Assembly (NCBI RefSeq): GCF_020616555.1
Contig: NZ_CP085173.1
Coordinates: 5,286,001 to 5,350,000, forward strand
DNA: 64,000 nt
Source: Streptomyces longhuiensis
Lineage (GTDB): Bacteria > Actinomycetota > Actinomycetes > Streptomycetales > Streptomycetaceae
Direction of reading: 5' to 3'
The translations under genes and the position numbers were made by a program. Shown here piece after piece: positions 1-8,220 of this stretch. The notes beneath the pieces are model-generated. The model made no database searches and was not told where the DNA came from. It saw only the letters and a list, made by a program, of their open reading frames with translations. Within the stretch, counting starts at the first letter, position 1. Each line of letters opens with the position of its first letter.

Positions 1-70
1 ATCCGCCGAACAGCACCTGCGGCTGTACGGGGCGGCCCTGGGCGGTTCGGATTCGAGAGTTCGAGAGTGA
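1..70 (+). CDS. C-terminal fragment of an upstream gene, possibly a glycosyltransferase
   Basis: The reading frame that starts at base 2 is open from the window edge to a TGA at 68-70. It encodes about 22 residues, ending AEQHLRLYGAALGGSDSRVRE. The AEQHLRLY motif resembles the last helix of many GT4-type glycosyltransferases in Streptomyces exopolysaccharide clusters. The next gene starts 4 bases after the stop, so the two are probably in one operon. The identity is a guess from a short tail. The presence of a coding end is better supported than the family. Confidence 0.4.
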   Translation, partial: SAEQHLRLYGAALGGSDSRVRE

Positions 71-74
71 GTCA

Positions 75-740
75 GTGATGACCGATGTTCCGCACCGGCG
101 GGTCCGCCCGGCCGGTCCCCTCGCCCGGACGGCCGCCCGCGTGAAGCGCCTCCCCTTGTGGTCGCTGATCGTGGCCGGGGTCCTCCTGGGCGGTGCCGCA
201 GGCGTTGCGTACGGCGGCCTGAAGACGCCGCAGTACTCCGCCACGAGCTATGTGATCGCGGTGCCGGACGAGAAGTCCGACCCCTCGGCGGCGCTCGGCT
301 TCGCCCAGGCCTACGGACGTGTCGCCACCCAGATCGCGGTGCTCGGCGACGCCCAGAAGCGGGCGGGGGTTCCCGTGAAGAAGCTCCAGAGCAGCGTGCA
401 GGCGCAGACGTCGCCGGACGCGCCGATGGTCGCGGTGTCGGCGACGTCCGCGAAGCCGCGCGAGGCCGCCGCCATGGCCAACGCGGTGGCGCGGGCGCTG
501 ACCGCCGACGCCAACCGCACGCAGGCCAGCACCAAGGTGAAGCTCCTCCAGTTCTCGCGCGCGATGAAGCCCACCGCGCCGTCCTCGGCGTCCCCCCAGG
601 TGACCGCGCTCGTGGGCGTCGCCGCGGGCGGCCTCCTCGGCGGGCTCGTGATGCTGGTCCGGCCCCGGCGCGAGCGGACGGAGACGAACGCGACCGTCCC
701 CGGGCCCGCCGCGGCCGCGGATCTGCACGGGAACGTCTGA
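75..740 (+). CDS. Wzz/CapA-like polysaccharide chain-length determinant protein
   Basis: A 221-residue inner-membrane protein with the layout of polysaccharide co-polymerases. It has a basic cytoplasmic N-terminus, a transmembrane segment at about residues 29-47 (LWSLIVAGVLLGGAAGVAYG), an extracytoplasmic part with a YSATSYVIA strand typical of Wzz domains, and a second Gly/Val-rich transmembrane helix at about 177-197 before a basic tail. There is no kinase domain, so it would act with a separate glycosyltransferase or export system to set polymer length. GTG at 75 and ATG at 78 are alternative starts. Its stop overlaps the start of the following acetyltransferase (ATGA), which indicates translational coupling in an exopolysaccharide operon. 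Confidence 0.75.
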   Translation: MMTDVPHRRVRPAGPLARTAARVKRLPLWSLIVAGVLLGGAAGVAYGGLKTPQYSATSYVIAVPDEKSDPSAALGFAQAYGRVATQIAVLGDAQKRAGVPVKKLQSSVQAQTSPDAPMVAVSATSAKPREAAAMANAVARALTADANRTQASTKVKLLQFSRAMKPTAPSSASPQVTALVGVAAGGLLGGLVMLVRPRRERTETNATVPGPAAAADLHGNV

Positions 741-1864
741 TGCGGCCCGGGGGCGGGGACCTGTCGGTCGAGGTGTGCACCGACAGCGTCCGGTTCGGCG
801 AGCTGGGCCGGGAGTGGGAGGCGCTGTACCGCAGTTCACGCACCGTCACCCCGTTCCAGAGCCATGCCTGGCTGCACTCCTGGTGGCTCTCGTACGGGTC
901 AGGGCGCGGCCTGTGCGTGGTCCTGGTCCGTGACGGCGGGCGCCTGGTCGCCGTGGCGCCGCTGATGCGGCGGTGGCGGCCCCTGCCGGTCCTGGTGCCG
1001 CTCGGCGGGAGCATCTCCGACTTCTGCGACGTCCTCGTCGACGACGGCGGTGGCGGCGAGGGAGAAGGCGCCGGGGCCCGCGCGCTGGGCGACGCGCTGT
1101 GGCGGCTCGCCCGCACCCAGGTGATCGACTTCCGTGAGGCGCGCCCGGGAAGCGCCGTCGAGCGCCTCTACGAACGGTGGCCCGGGCCGAAGCGCCGCCT
1201 CGACGACTCCCTCTGCCTGGAGCTGCCGCCCGTCTCGATGGACGAGATCGTGGGCCGGCTGCAGGGGTCCCGGGGGCAGCGCGCCCGCGCCAAGGTGCGC
1301 AAGCTGGACGCCCTCGGGATCGAGCGCCGTGTCGTCCCGCAGGACGAGATCGACAGCTCGGTGCGACGCCTGGTCGAACTGCACCGACTCCAGTGGCAGG
1401 GCCGCAAGGTGACGACGGAGCACCTCAGGCCGCGCTTCTCCGAGCACCTCACCCGCTCGGTCTCCCGCATGGCGAGGTCGGGCGACGCGGTCGTGACCGA
1501 GTTCCGCATCGACGAGACGGTCCTCGCCGCCGACCTGACCTTCCTGTCGCCGCGCATGGTCGGCGGCTATCTGTACGGCGCCCATCCGGGTCTGCGCGAA
1601 CGCAAGGCCGACATCACCACGATGCTGCTGCGTTCGTGCAGCGAGCACGTCCGGGAGCGCGCCTCCGGCTCCCTGAGCCTGCTGCGGGGCGACGAGCCGT
1701 ACAAGTACCAGTGGCGTCCCCACAGCGTCGTCAACCAGCGTTTCGTCCTGGCCCGCCCCGGCACGTCGGCGGGCCTCGCCCTCGCCGTCGGCGACGTGAC
1801 GGCACGCCGCCTCGGCAAGAGGGCGCTGCAAGCGTGGAAGGCCCGGGGTGGCGGCACGTCGTGA
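740..1864 (+). CDS. GNAT-fold acyltransferase of the CelD/BcsL type
   Basis: The protein has 374 residues and starts at the ATG that overlaps the upstream stop. It resembles the CelD/BcsL (Acetyltransf_6, PF13480) family, a double-GNAT-fold group found in cellulose and exopolysaccharide clusters. Family-like features are an N-terminal PFQSHAWLHSWW segment, a central VELHRLQWQGRK segment and a C-terminal SLLRGDEPYKYQWRP segment, the usual end of the acyl-CoA-binding fold. It probably transfers an acyl group from a CoA donor to a sugar or amino acid of the polymer made by this cluster. The substrate cannot be read from the sequence. The open frame continues upstream, but the coupled ATG at 740 is the natural start. 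Confidence 0.8.
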   Translation: MRPGGGDLSVEVCTDSVRFGELGREWEALYRSSRTVTPFQSHAWLHSWWLSYGSGRGLCVVLVRDGGRLVAVAPLMRRWRPLPVLVPLGGSISDFCDVLVDDGGGGEGEGAGARALGDALWRLARTQVIDFREARPGSAVERLYERWPGPKRRLDDSLCLELPPVSMDEIVGRLQGSRGQRARAKVRKLDALGIERRVVPQDEIDSSVRRLVELHRLQWQGRKVTTEHLRPRFSEHLTRSVSRMARSGDAVVTEFRIDETVLAADLTFLSPRMVGGYLYGAHPGLRERKADITTMLLRSCSEHVRERASGSLSLLRGDEPYKYQWRPHSVVNQRFVLARPGTSAGLALAVGDVTARRLGKRALQAWKARGGGTS

Positions 1865-1898
1865 CGACCGCGCCGCCACCGTCCGGGACACCGGCGCG

Positions 1899-3266
1899 TC
1901 AGGAGCGCCGCGACCACCAGTCGAACCGCAGGCACAGCTTCCCGCCGAGCCAGTACTCCACCCAGTCGCCGAGGTCGAGCGGCGCGCAGCTGGGCGGCGT
2001 CGCCGGAGGTGTGACCGGCGGCGTCACCGGAGGTGTGACCGGCGGAGTCTCGGGTGTCGTGGGCTGCGTGGGCTGCGTGGGTTTCGGCAGTGACGGCTCC
2101 AGGCGGCCGGAGAGCATCGAGCGGTACACCTGTGAGGCCTGGGGGTTCTCGTCGCACTGCCAGACACCGTGCGGGCAGTAGTCCGTGATCGTGTTGTAGA
2201 GGGGCTTGTGCCGGTCGATCCACCCGATCATGCGCCGCATGTACTCCGGGTTGTCCCCGTTACGGAACAGGCCCCACTCCGGGTACGAGATGGCCTTGTC
2301 GTGCGCCTTGGCGAAGTCGACGTGCGCCTGAAGCCCGTACGGCTCCGAGACCTGCTCGGAGAACGACTTGCCCTCGGGCTGGTCGTACGCGTCCATGCCG
2401 ATCACGTCGACCACGTCGTCGCCCGGATAGCACTTGGTCCAGGGCACGGCGTCGAGGCCCCGGCTGGGCGTGAAGTCGAAGCGGAACTTCTGCCCCGGCA
2501 CCGACCGCATCGTCGTGACGATCCGCTTCCAGTACGCCTTCCAGGCCTCCGGGTCGGGCCCGCACCGGTGCGTGTACGTGGTCCCGTTCATCTCCCAGCC
2601 GGGCACGAGCACCGTGTCCGGGACCTTCAGGTCGACGAGGCGCTGGGCGAGACGGCGGAAGTGCTCGTCGAAGGCGCCGGCCGCGCCCTGCCGCAGGAGC
2701 GAGCGGACCTCCGCGTCACCGACCTGCTCCTCGTTGCGCTCCAGCATCGGGACGTTGAGCACGAAGAGCCGGTCGTCCCGCTCGCGCCGCCACCTCGCCC
2801 AGTCCTCCAGGAATCCGGGGGCGCCCTCGATGTTGCTCCACCGGTCGCCCGGCAGATAGGTGTGCCCGACGCGCAGTTCGGAGCCGCCGAGCCACTTGCT
2901 GAACCGTCCCATGCGCTGCACGCCGCTCGGCCCGTAGTCGAGGTAGGCACCGAACGCGGGGAACGTCGAGGTGTACGCCTGGGTGCCCGTGAGGCCGCCT
3001 GTGGGGGTGGGCGCCGGTGTGGGTGCCGTGGTGGGGGCGGGCGTGTCGACCCGTGCCGGTGCGGGGGTCCCGGCGGGTGCGACCGACGGCTGTGCCACCC
3101 CGGGGACGCGGGAGGCGGATTCGGCCGGTGGCGTGTCGCCGGGCGTGGCGGCCCCGGCCGTTCCGGCGGAGACCGAACCGGACGCGATCACCGCTGACGC
3201 GAAGATCCCGGCCGTCTTCTTCAAGGGGATGTGCCGGCTCGTGGCCCTTCGGCGTTGTGGGGACAT
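1899..3266 (-). CDS. secreted GH26-type endo-glycanase (mannanase-like)
   Basis: A 455-residue secreted protein. It has a Lys/Arg N-terminus and hydrophobic signal segment (about residues 16-40), a Pro/Thr/Ala linker to about 93, a catalytic (beta/alpha)8 region of about 290 residues, a second TPPV-repeat linker, and a short C-terminal module with two cysteines (SCAPLDLGDWVEYWL then KLCLRFDWW). GH26 signatures are visible: the acid/base Glu in GWEMNG and the probable nucleophile Glu in SYPEWGLF. It faces the polysaccharide operon tail to tail, so a role in trimming or remodelling that polymer is likely. Exact specificity (mannan or another beta-glycan) is not determinable. The 2000-2050 DNA encoding the linker is a short tandem repeat. 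Confidence 0.8.
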   Translation of the reverse strand: MSPQRRRATSRHIPLKKTAGIFASAVIASGSVSAGTAGAATPGDTPPAESASRVPGVAQPSVAPAGTPAPARVDTPAPTTAPTPAPTPTGGLTGTQAYTSTFPAFGAYLDYGPSGVQRMGRFSKWLGGSELRVGHTYLPGDRWSNIEGAPGFLEDWARWRRERDDRLFVLNVPMLERNEEQVGDAEVRSLLRQGAAGAFDEHFRRLAQRLVDLKVPDTVLVPGWEMNGTTYTHRCGPDPEAWKAYWKRIVTTMRSVPGQKFRFDFTPSRGLDAVPWTKCYPGDDVVDVIGMDAYDQPEGKSFSEQVSEPYGLQAHVDFAKAHDKAISYPEWGLFRNGDNPEYMRRMIGWIDRHKPLYNTITDYCPHGVWQCDENPQASQVYRSMLSGRLEPSLPKPTQPTQPTTPETPPVTPPVTPPVTPPATPPSCAPLDLGDWVEYWLGGKLCLRFDWWSRRS

Positions 3267-3393
3267 GCCTACTCCTCGTGCCGCGCTTCTTTCATTGCTG
3301 ACACTCAGTCACACGAATGGGTAATGCGCCAACCGGGGGCCCCCGTACGCCACTTTCGTCGCCCGTTCGGGCTATCACCAGGAGCCTCCCCGC

Positions 3394-3778
3394 GTGCTCG
3401 ACAACGGAGTTCCCGCCGTGCTGCTGCGGATCGGCCCCGACCCCTTCCACCACGGAACGCCCGCCGCCGTCCGGCCAGTCGGCCGCACGGGAGTCACGTC
3501 CATGTGGTGGCCGCCTCGCGGGGAAGCCTCCAACGACGGTCCGGCACGGTCGTCGCGCAGAGCCCGGGAGGGGGCCCGCTGCGCCGTACGGGATCTCGGT
3601 GCGTCCGTCGTCGCCAAGTGGAGCCGTCCCGGCTGGTCCCGCCGGGCCCGGTCTGCGCAGCCCCCGCATGGTGCACAGCGAGGGGGAAGCGGCCGATGGG
3701 GATGCTCGCCCCCCGCTGCGTGCGGGACTCGGTGCGGACCCGCAAGCGACGCCCTGCGTCGGGCTTCGGGTCACGTAG
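3394..3778 (+). pseudogene. decayed ATP-grasp carboxylate-amine ligase gene
   Basis: No single frame is intact, but family-like fragments appear in order in three frames. The frame from ATG 3394 begins MLDNGVPAVLLRIGPDPFHHG and continues to VGRTG, the usual N-terminus of actinobacterial ATP-grasp ligases. At about 3491-3500 the match moves to another frame (VHVVAASRG). The first frame resumes with VVAKWSRPGW at about 3607-3636, and the third gives PAGPGLRSPRMVHSEGEA at about 3637-3690. Only about 100 bases separate fragments that should be roughly 100 residues apart, so an internal deletion is also needed. This is probably a former member of the neighbouring polysaccharide cluster. The family match is from memory. 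Confidence 0.6.
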
Positions 3779-4189
3779 GCCGGGGCTCTTCCGCGCGGGC
3801 GTGATGGCCGCGGCGGACGTCGGCCCGTCGATGCGCTTCGTGCGGGGCGGGTCGTTGACCGTGCTGCATCTCGTGGCCGGGGTCGTACGGCGACTGCGCG
3901 GCGGGCGCCTCTCGGGGGGCCTCACGGTGCCGGGCGGCAGGCCGGCACACGGCTCGCCGGCGACGGCCGACCGCTGAACGTCGGACAGGTGACCGGGACC
4001 GGCGCGGGTGCGTTCGCGCCCGTGGCGTCCTTTGGAGTGACGGTGCGGGCGAACGGGTGAATGGGTTCCACGGCGAGGGCCGACCGGTGGTGGACTGGCC
4101 CGGTTGTAAGAGGGGCCGGCTGCCTCCCCCACCAGCCGTCGGCGATTACGCCGTGGGTTGGCAGCAAGCGATTGAACGGCCCTCTCCGC
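3779..4189. other. non-coding or decayed stretch between pseudogene and chaplin
   Basis: No reading frame here has a convincing start, ribosome binding site or family match. One frame (about 3700-3977) has the look of coding sequence (RFVRGGSLTVLHLVAGVVRRL), so part may be further debris of the decayed gene or of a second one. I could not assign it. Confidence 0.4.
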
Positions 4190-4190
4190 C

Positions 4191-4226
4191 GGCCGGGAAG
4201 AGCACGAACATCGGCTCTTCCCGGCC
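4191..4226 (-). terminator. terminator of the long chaplin gene
   Basis: A perfect 13-bp inverted repeat (GGCCGGGAAGAGC with a 10-base loop) lies 18 bases past the stop codon of the long chaplin on its transcribed strand. Confidence 0.65.
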
Positions 4227-4244
4227 TGGTGTACGGCGATCGCG

Positions 4245-5021
4245 TCACCGGGCGGCGGTACGTCCCCGCCGGTAGAGGATCCCGCCACCGATCAGCAGCC
4301 CCGCACTCGCCGCCGCGGCGGCCAGCAGATCCTGGTCCGCCCCGGTCTGCGCCAACTGCGTCCGCCCGCCCGTGACATGGGTGTGCTGCACGGGGACCGT
4401 CGCGTGCGGGGGAGTCAGCCTCTGCACCGCCGGCGGCTGGACCGTGGCCGGGGGCTCGACGGTACGGACGGTGGGCGGAGGCACCTCGGAGATCTCCTCC
4501 GGGGTGGCCACTCCGGAGGAACAGCGGTTGCCCATGGCCGGGTTGGCCGCACCGATCACGTTCCCGGAGTTCCCGCACACGTTGACGGGAGCGTCCACCG
4601 GACCCTGTACGGAGTTGCCCGACAGGATGCCGGGCGAGTTCCGTGTGTCACTCCGGGCGTGGGTACCGCCCCCGGACCTGTCGTCACCGCCGCCGTTTCC
4701 GTCGTCCCCGGTCCCGTGGGCCGCACCGCCGACGGCGCGGTCGGAGCCGCCGCCGCGAGTGGGCGACGGGCGCGAACCCCCGTCGTTCGCACAGGAGTTG
4801 CCGAAGGTCGGATTCAGTGCGGCGACGACGTCGACCGTGTTGCCGCACGCGTTCACCGGGACGTCCAGGGGGGCCTGGACCGTGTTGCCCGACAGAATGC
4901 CGGGGGAGCCCGTCGCCTGCCCGTCTGCGCCCGACGCGGCGAACGCACTGGAGCCCGGCAGGGACAGAATGCTCGTCGCGGCCGCAGCCGCGACCATTCC
5001 CAAGTTCAGGGCCTGTCGCAT
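4245..5021 (-). CDS. long chaplin, cell-wall anchored by a LAXTG sorting signal
   Basis: A 258-residue secreted, amyloid-forming surface protein of aerial hyphae. After a signal peptide (residues 1 to about 30) come two chaplin domains of about 40 residues. The first starts SPGILSGNTVQAPLDVPVN and the second SPGILSGNSVQGPVDAPVN, and each has the paired cysteines of chaplins. A Gly/Asp/Ser-rich spacer separates them. A Pro/Val/Thr-rich stalk leads to a sortase signal, LAQTG, a hydrophobic helix and a basic tail (YRRGRTAAR). This is the architecture of ChpA-C of S. coelicolor, substrates of class E sortases. It is co-oriented with the short chaplin just upstream (95 bases), which has its own terminator. 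Confidence 0.95.
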   Translation of the reverse strand: MRQALNLGMVAAAAATSILSLPGSSAFAASGADGQATGSPGILSGNTVQAPLDVPVNACGNTVDVVAALNPTFGNSCANDGGSRPSPTRGGGSDRAVGGAAHGTGDDGNGGGDDRSGGGTHARSDTRNSPGILSGNSVQGPVDAPVNVCGNSGNVIGAANPAMGNRCSSGVATPEEISEVPPPTVRTVEPPATVQPPAVQRLTPPHATVPVQHTHVTGGRTQLAQTGADQDLLAAAAASAGLLIGGGILYRRGRTAAR

Positions 5022-5088
5022 CTAGTTGTCTTCCTGCTCGCAGATGAAAGCCGGCCCTGGAGTGCTGGACGCGTCCAAGGCCGGCGAA

Positions 5089-5110
5089 GCCGCGGCCCGA
5101 CGGCCGTGGC
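5089..5110 (-). terminator. hairpin after the short chaplin
   Basis: An inverted repeat of 9 bp (one G-T pair) around a CGAC loop starts 7 bases beyond the short chaplin stop codon. It is likely a terminator or an attenuator for read-through to the long chaplin. Confidence 0.5.
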
Positions 5111-5116
5111 GCTGAA

Positions 5117-5353
5117 TCAGTCGTTGTTGGCGCAGCCGTCGCCGAGCGCCGGGTTCAGCGCGCCGATCACGTCGACGGTGTTGCCGCACAGGTTGACCGG
5201 GACGTCGACCGGGACCTGCACCACGTTGCCGGAGATGACGCCCGGCGAAGTGAGCGCGGCACCCTCGGCACCGGTGTCGGCGAACGCCGGAGCGGCCATG
5301 CCCAGGGCCAGCACAGCACCGGCGAGGATCGTGGCGCTCTTCTTGAGATTCAC
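5117..5353 (-). CDS. short chaplin (two-cysteine type)
   Basis: A 78-residue precursor. The signal peptide is residues 1-25 (ends APAFA), followed by a single chaplin domain starting SPGVISGNVVQVPVDVPVN, with the two conserved cysteines (VNLCGN and GDGCAN). Short chaplins (ChpD-H of S. coelicolor) are secreted, assemble into amyloid fibres on emerging hyphae and spores, and lower surface tension. The start is GTG at 5353, preceded by AAGGG seven bases upstream. It has both cysteines, so it is not a ChpE equivalent, and I do not assign a letter. It lies between the long chaplin and the rodlin gene, all on the minus strand. Confidence 0.95.
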   Translation of the reverse strand: MNLKKSATILAGAVLALGMAAPAFADTGAEGAALTSPGVISGNVVQVPVDVPVNLCGNTVDVIGALNPALGDGCANND

Positions 5354-5464
5354 TCTCTTACCCTTCTCTCGTCGTTCATGAATGAGGTCATCACCTCGGT
5401 GTGAAAACGAGCCGTGAGGCGGAAGGGAATTGAGCCGTACGCGTTAAAGAAGGGCTCTCGAGGC

Positions 5465-5510
5465 AAAGAAAACCGGGCCGCCGCGCCGGAGAAGGCGGGC
5501 GACCCGGGAT
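5465..5510 (-). terminator. terminator of rodlin 1
   Basis: Read on the minus strand, an imperfect GC-rich hairpin (CCGGGTCGCCCGCC against GGCGCGGCGGCCCGG) is followed by TTTTCTTT. This is a rare U-rich tail for this genome. It lies about 15 bases past the rodlin stop. Confidence 0.65.
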
Positions 5511-5525
5511 TCCGGGGCCGGTGGA

Positions 5526-5939
5526 TCAGCCGTTGTCGCGGCCGTTCGCGGACAGGACCGGGACGTCGTCCACGATGTGCGAGAGCGGCTCGTCGCCCTT
5601 GGCCTGCGTGGAGTTCTCCGCGCACTGCTGGTTCTGCGGTGCCGACAGGACCGGGACGTCCTGGACGGCGACCGGCACCAGCACACCGAGCAGCGGGCCC
5701 ACGTTGCCCTTGACCGGCAGACCGATGCAGGGCTTGTTCAGCGAGCCCTGGACCGCGCCGAGCTGCGGGCTCTGGGTACCGGCGGTGGTGGAGTTGCCGT
5801 ACGCCTGCTTGGCGCCGACGCCGCTCGTGGACGTCGTGCTGCCGTCGTCACCGAGGGCCAGCGCCTGAGGGGCGGCCGCAGCCGAGACGCCTACGACCGA
5901 AACGGCGACCGCAGCCGCTGCCATTGCCTTCTTAAGCAT
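5526..5939 (-). CDS. rodlin 1 (RdlA/RdlB family)
   Basis: A 137-residue secreted protein. The signal peptide ends ALA near residue 28. The mature part has the family blocks [45 protein letters not shown] and a terminal [10 protein letters not shown]. Rodlins organise chaplin fibrils into the paired-rodlet layer of aerial hyphae and spores. The start MLKKAM at 5939 matches the family; an in-frame upstream extension to 6062 would precede the signal peptide and is rejected. It is divergent from rodlin 2 across 235 bases, the same arrangement as rdlA/rdlB of S. coelicolor. I cannot say which of the three copies corresponds to which. Confidence 0.95.
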   Translation of the reverse strand: MLKKAMAAAAVAVSVVGVSAAAAPQALALGDDGSTTSTSGVGAKQAYGNSTTAGTQSPQLGAVQGSLNKPCIGLPVKGNVGPLLGVLVPVAVQDVPVLSAPQNQQCAENSTQAKGDEPLSHIVDDVPVLSANGRDNG

Positions 5940-6174
5940 TTCCAGTTCCTTTTCGCACAGACGCCAGTTAACGCTGCCCGGACAACAGGGACTCGGCTGA
6001 AATGGTTGCGGCACTTCACTCGGTCGGGCTGCGTACACAGAGAACGATCGGCTGATAGTCATTTATTCGGCGATGCCCGGGTGGACCCGTCAGAGTGAAC
6101 CCGGACAACCATGTGCGTAAATCGGAGTTGGGCAGGGGGCTCCCGGGTCGGGGGCAACGAGAAGGGAATTCAGC
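5940..6174. promoter_or_regulatory. shared divergent rodlin promoter region
   Basis: This 235-base gap separates two head-to-head rodlin genes and must hold both promoters. It is richer in A and T than its surroundings, especially around 6040-6070. In S. coelicolor, rodlin and chaplin genes depend on the developmental sigma factor BldN. I could not identify a confident match to its promoter here. Confidence 0.6.
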
Positions 6175-6585
6175 ATGATGAAGAAGGTCATGGCGGCTGC
6201 CGCAGTCGCCGCCTCGGTCGCCGGTATCTCGGCGGTCGCAGCCCCCCAGGCCATGGCGATCGACAACGACGGTGGCACCACGTCCACGAGCGGCGTCGGC
6301 GCCATGCAGGCCTACGGCAACTCCGCCACGTACGGCACGATGAGCCCGCAGATGGCGCTCGTCCAGGGCTCGCTGAACAAGCCCTGCATCGGCCTGCCGG
6401 CCAAGGCCAACGTCGGTTCGCTGCTCGGCGCCGTGCCGATCTCCGTGCAGGACATCCCGGTTCTGTCGGCCCCGCAGAACCAGCAGTGTGTCGAGAACTC
6501 CACGCAGGCCAAGGGTGACGAGCCGCTCTCGCACATCCTGGAAGACATCCCGGTCCTGTCGGCCAACGGCACGTCCAACAACTGA
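6175..6585 (+). CDS. rodlin 2 (RdlA/RdlB family)
   Basis: A 136-residue rodlin with a signal peptide to about residue 28 (APQAMA). It carries the same blocks as rodlin 1: [44 protein letters not shown] and [10 protein letters not shown]. Two adjacent ATGs (6175 and 6178) could start it. GAAGGGA at 6161-6167 fits the first. Bases 6463-6540 are identical to bases 8506-8583 of rodlin 3. Expected to be secreted and to act with the chaplins encoded next door in the hydrophobic sheath. Confidence 0.95.
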   Translation: MMKKVMAAAAVAASVAGISAVAAPQAMAIDNDGGTTSTSGVGAMQAYGNSATYGTMSPQMALVQGSLNKPCIGLPAKANVGSLLGAVPISVQDIPVLSAPQNQQCVENSTQAKGDEPLSHILEDIPVLSANGTSNN

Positions 6586-6594
6586 GCCGCGGCG

Positions 6595-6834
6595 TCATTC
6601 CGTTGGGCCGTCCGCCTCTCCGGCGGCCCAACGGCCTTGGCCGTCGCGGGGCCAGATGTCCCGGGCGACGATCTCGTCCCACTCCCGGTCGGGCAGCCCG
6701 GGAAGCGTTCTCCCCCGCTGTCTGAAGTTGTCGAGCAGCTCCCCGTAAAGGGGTTCGTCGATTCGGTATTCGGGCGACTCCCGGCTCTGCGGAATAAAGC
6801 CCTTGAACGGTCGGCGGTTCTTGTTCTCCGGCAC
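6595..6834 (-). CDS. small hypothetical protein between rodlins
   Basis: A 79-residue soluble, charged protein (MPENKNRRPFKGFIPQSRE...), rich in Arg, Asp and Glu, with no signal peptide or membrane segment. Two things support it as a gene: a GTG start with an AGGAAGG ribosome binding site nine bases upstream, and an amino-acid composition unlike a chance frame. I do not recognise its family. It converges on rodlin 2, and the last codons lie within the rodlin 2 terminator hairpin (6600-6634), an unusual overlap. Confidence 0.6.
   Translation of the reverse strand: MPENKNRRPFKGFIPQSRESPEYRIDEPLYGELLDNFRQRGRTLPGLPDREWDEIVARDIWPRDGQGRWAAGEADGPTE
6600..6634 (+). terminator. terminator of rodlin 2
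   Basis: CCGTTGGGCC at 6600-6609 pairs with GGCCCAACGG at 6625-6634, with further pairing inside. It lies 15 bases past the rodlin 2 stop and overlaps the 3' end of the convergent small gene. Confidence 0.7.
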
Positions 6835-7013
6835 AGCACTTCGCCTTCCTCGTGGCGATCTCTGGCTTCTGTTCCATCTTTTCCGGAAGTCGAAACAGTT
6901 CCCTTTAGGGCGAAAGAGTTACTTCCCGGCGGCACGCGGGGCGGTCACCGTTCGAAGTATTCGACTGGCATACGGTGCCGTCAGATCTGTCCCTCTGCTG
7001 TGGAGCGAATCCG

Positions 7014-8111
7014 GTGACGAAACGCCCTTCACGAACCAGCCGTCGGAGAAATGTCGGTCTGAGTGCGGCAGCCCTTGCTGCACTTATCGCGACGGCGGTT
7101 TCCGGTGTGGGCAATTCTGTATCCGCGCTGCCGTACAGGATTCAGCGGGTCGATGCGTTCAGCGGCGCCGTGAACCGCCCTGCCGCGGGTCCCGGCACCA
7201 ATATTCTGCTCATGGGGACGGATGGCCGGGACACCATCTCGAGCCGGGAGAAGAAGAAGTTCCACGCCGGTGGCGTCGCCTGCAACTGCACCGATTCGCT
7301 GATGCTGATCCATGTCTCGAAGCGGCGTGACCAGGTCAGCGTGGTCAGCCTTCCCAGGGACTCGTGGGCGCAGATCCCCGCGCACCGGGACCCGGGCACC
7401 GGGGAGCGGTTCCCCGCCCACCCCGCGAAGATCAACACGGCCTTCGCGGAGGGCGGTCCCGCGCTCTCGGTCCGCACGGTGGAGGCCATGACGAAAGTCA
7501 GGATCGACCACTATCTGCAGATCGACTTCAGGCAGTTCATGGACAGCGTGAACGCGGTCGACGGGGTGGACGTCTGCACCTCCAGACGGCTGTCCGACTC
7601 GGCGACCAAGCTCGACCTCCGGCCCGGTCGGCACCGCCTCGGGGGCGGTAGGGCCTTGCAGTACGTCCGCTCGCGCCATGTGGACGCAAGCGCCGACCTG
7701 GGGCGGATCCAGCGCCAGCACCGTTTCCTGATCAGCGTCATGCACAGACTCGCCACCGGCGGGATCCTCGCCCATCCGGGCAGGGCGATCGACCTGGCGC
7801 GGACGGTGCTCGGTGCGACGAAGGTCGACCAGGGGTTCACGCCGAAGGAACTCGTCTCCCTCAGTACCGCTCTGAGCCGACTGTCCCCTTCGCGGACCGA
7901 GTTCACCAGCGTGCCCATCGCCGGGTTCAACCCGGTCATCGAAGGCGTCGGAGAGACGCTGAAGTGGGACAAGGCGGCGGCGAAGAAGACGTTCGCCAGG
8001 CTCGACAAGGACCGGACCCTCACCCCGCGCAACTCGACCGTGAAGCCCTCCGACCCCCCGCGCATCGGGGCCGAGAAGGCGGTGCGCGGGAACACGCTGG
8101 CCTGTTCCTGA
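7014..8111 (+). CDS. LytR-CpsA-Psr (LCP) family cell-wall glycopolymer ligase
   Basis: A 365-residue protein with one N-terminal hydrophobic anchor (about residues 15-40) and an extracytoplasmic LCP domain. LCP marks are TNILLMGTDGRD, the VVSLPRDSW motif with the Arg that contacts the pyrophosphate of the lipid donor, and the YVRSRHVDASADLGRIQRQ block. LCP proteins move polyprenyl-linked glycopolymers (teichoic acid, capsule) onto peptidoglycan. The start is GTG at 7014 with GGAG about eight bases upstream; an earlier in-frame GTG at 6975 lacks such a site. It sits between rodlins 2 and 3, so it may anchor a polymer needed for the rodlet sheath, which is an inference from position only. Confidence 0.9.
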   Translation: MTKRPSRTSRRRNVGLSAAALAALIATAVSGVGNSVSALPYRIQRVDAFSGAVNRPAAGPGTNILLMGTDGRDTISSREKKKFHAGGVACNCTDSLMLIHVSKRRDQVSVVSLPRDSWAQIPAHRDPGTGERFPAHPAKINTAFAEGGPALSVRTVEAMTKVRIDHYLQIDFRQFMDSVNAVDGVDVCTSRRLSDSATKLDLRPGRHRLGGGRALQYVRSRHVDASADLGRIQRQHRFLISVMHRLATGGILAHPGRAIDLARTVLGATKVDQGFTPKELVSLSTALSRLSPSRTEFTSVPIAGFNPVIEGVGETLKWDKAAAKKTFARLDKDRTLTPRNSTVKPSDPPRIGAEKAVRGNTLACS

Positions 8112-8220
8112 CCGTTAGTGCGCTGGGCCAATCGGGTTGCACCGCGAAACCGCATCAGCCCGGCTCAGTTGATGACCATGCGGCTCCGTGACCGGAGCCC
8201 GCCAATTGAAGGGATTCACC

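Noticed and set aside
4377..5381. A plus-strand frame across both chaplins
   Set aside because: Antisense shadow of two clear chaplin genes.
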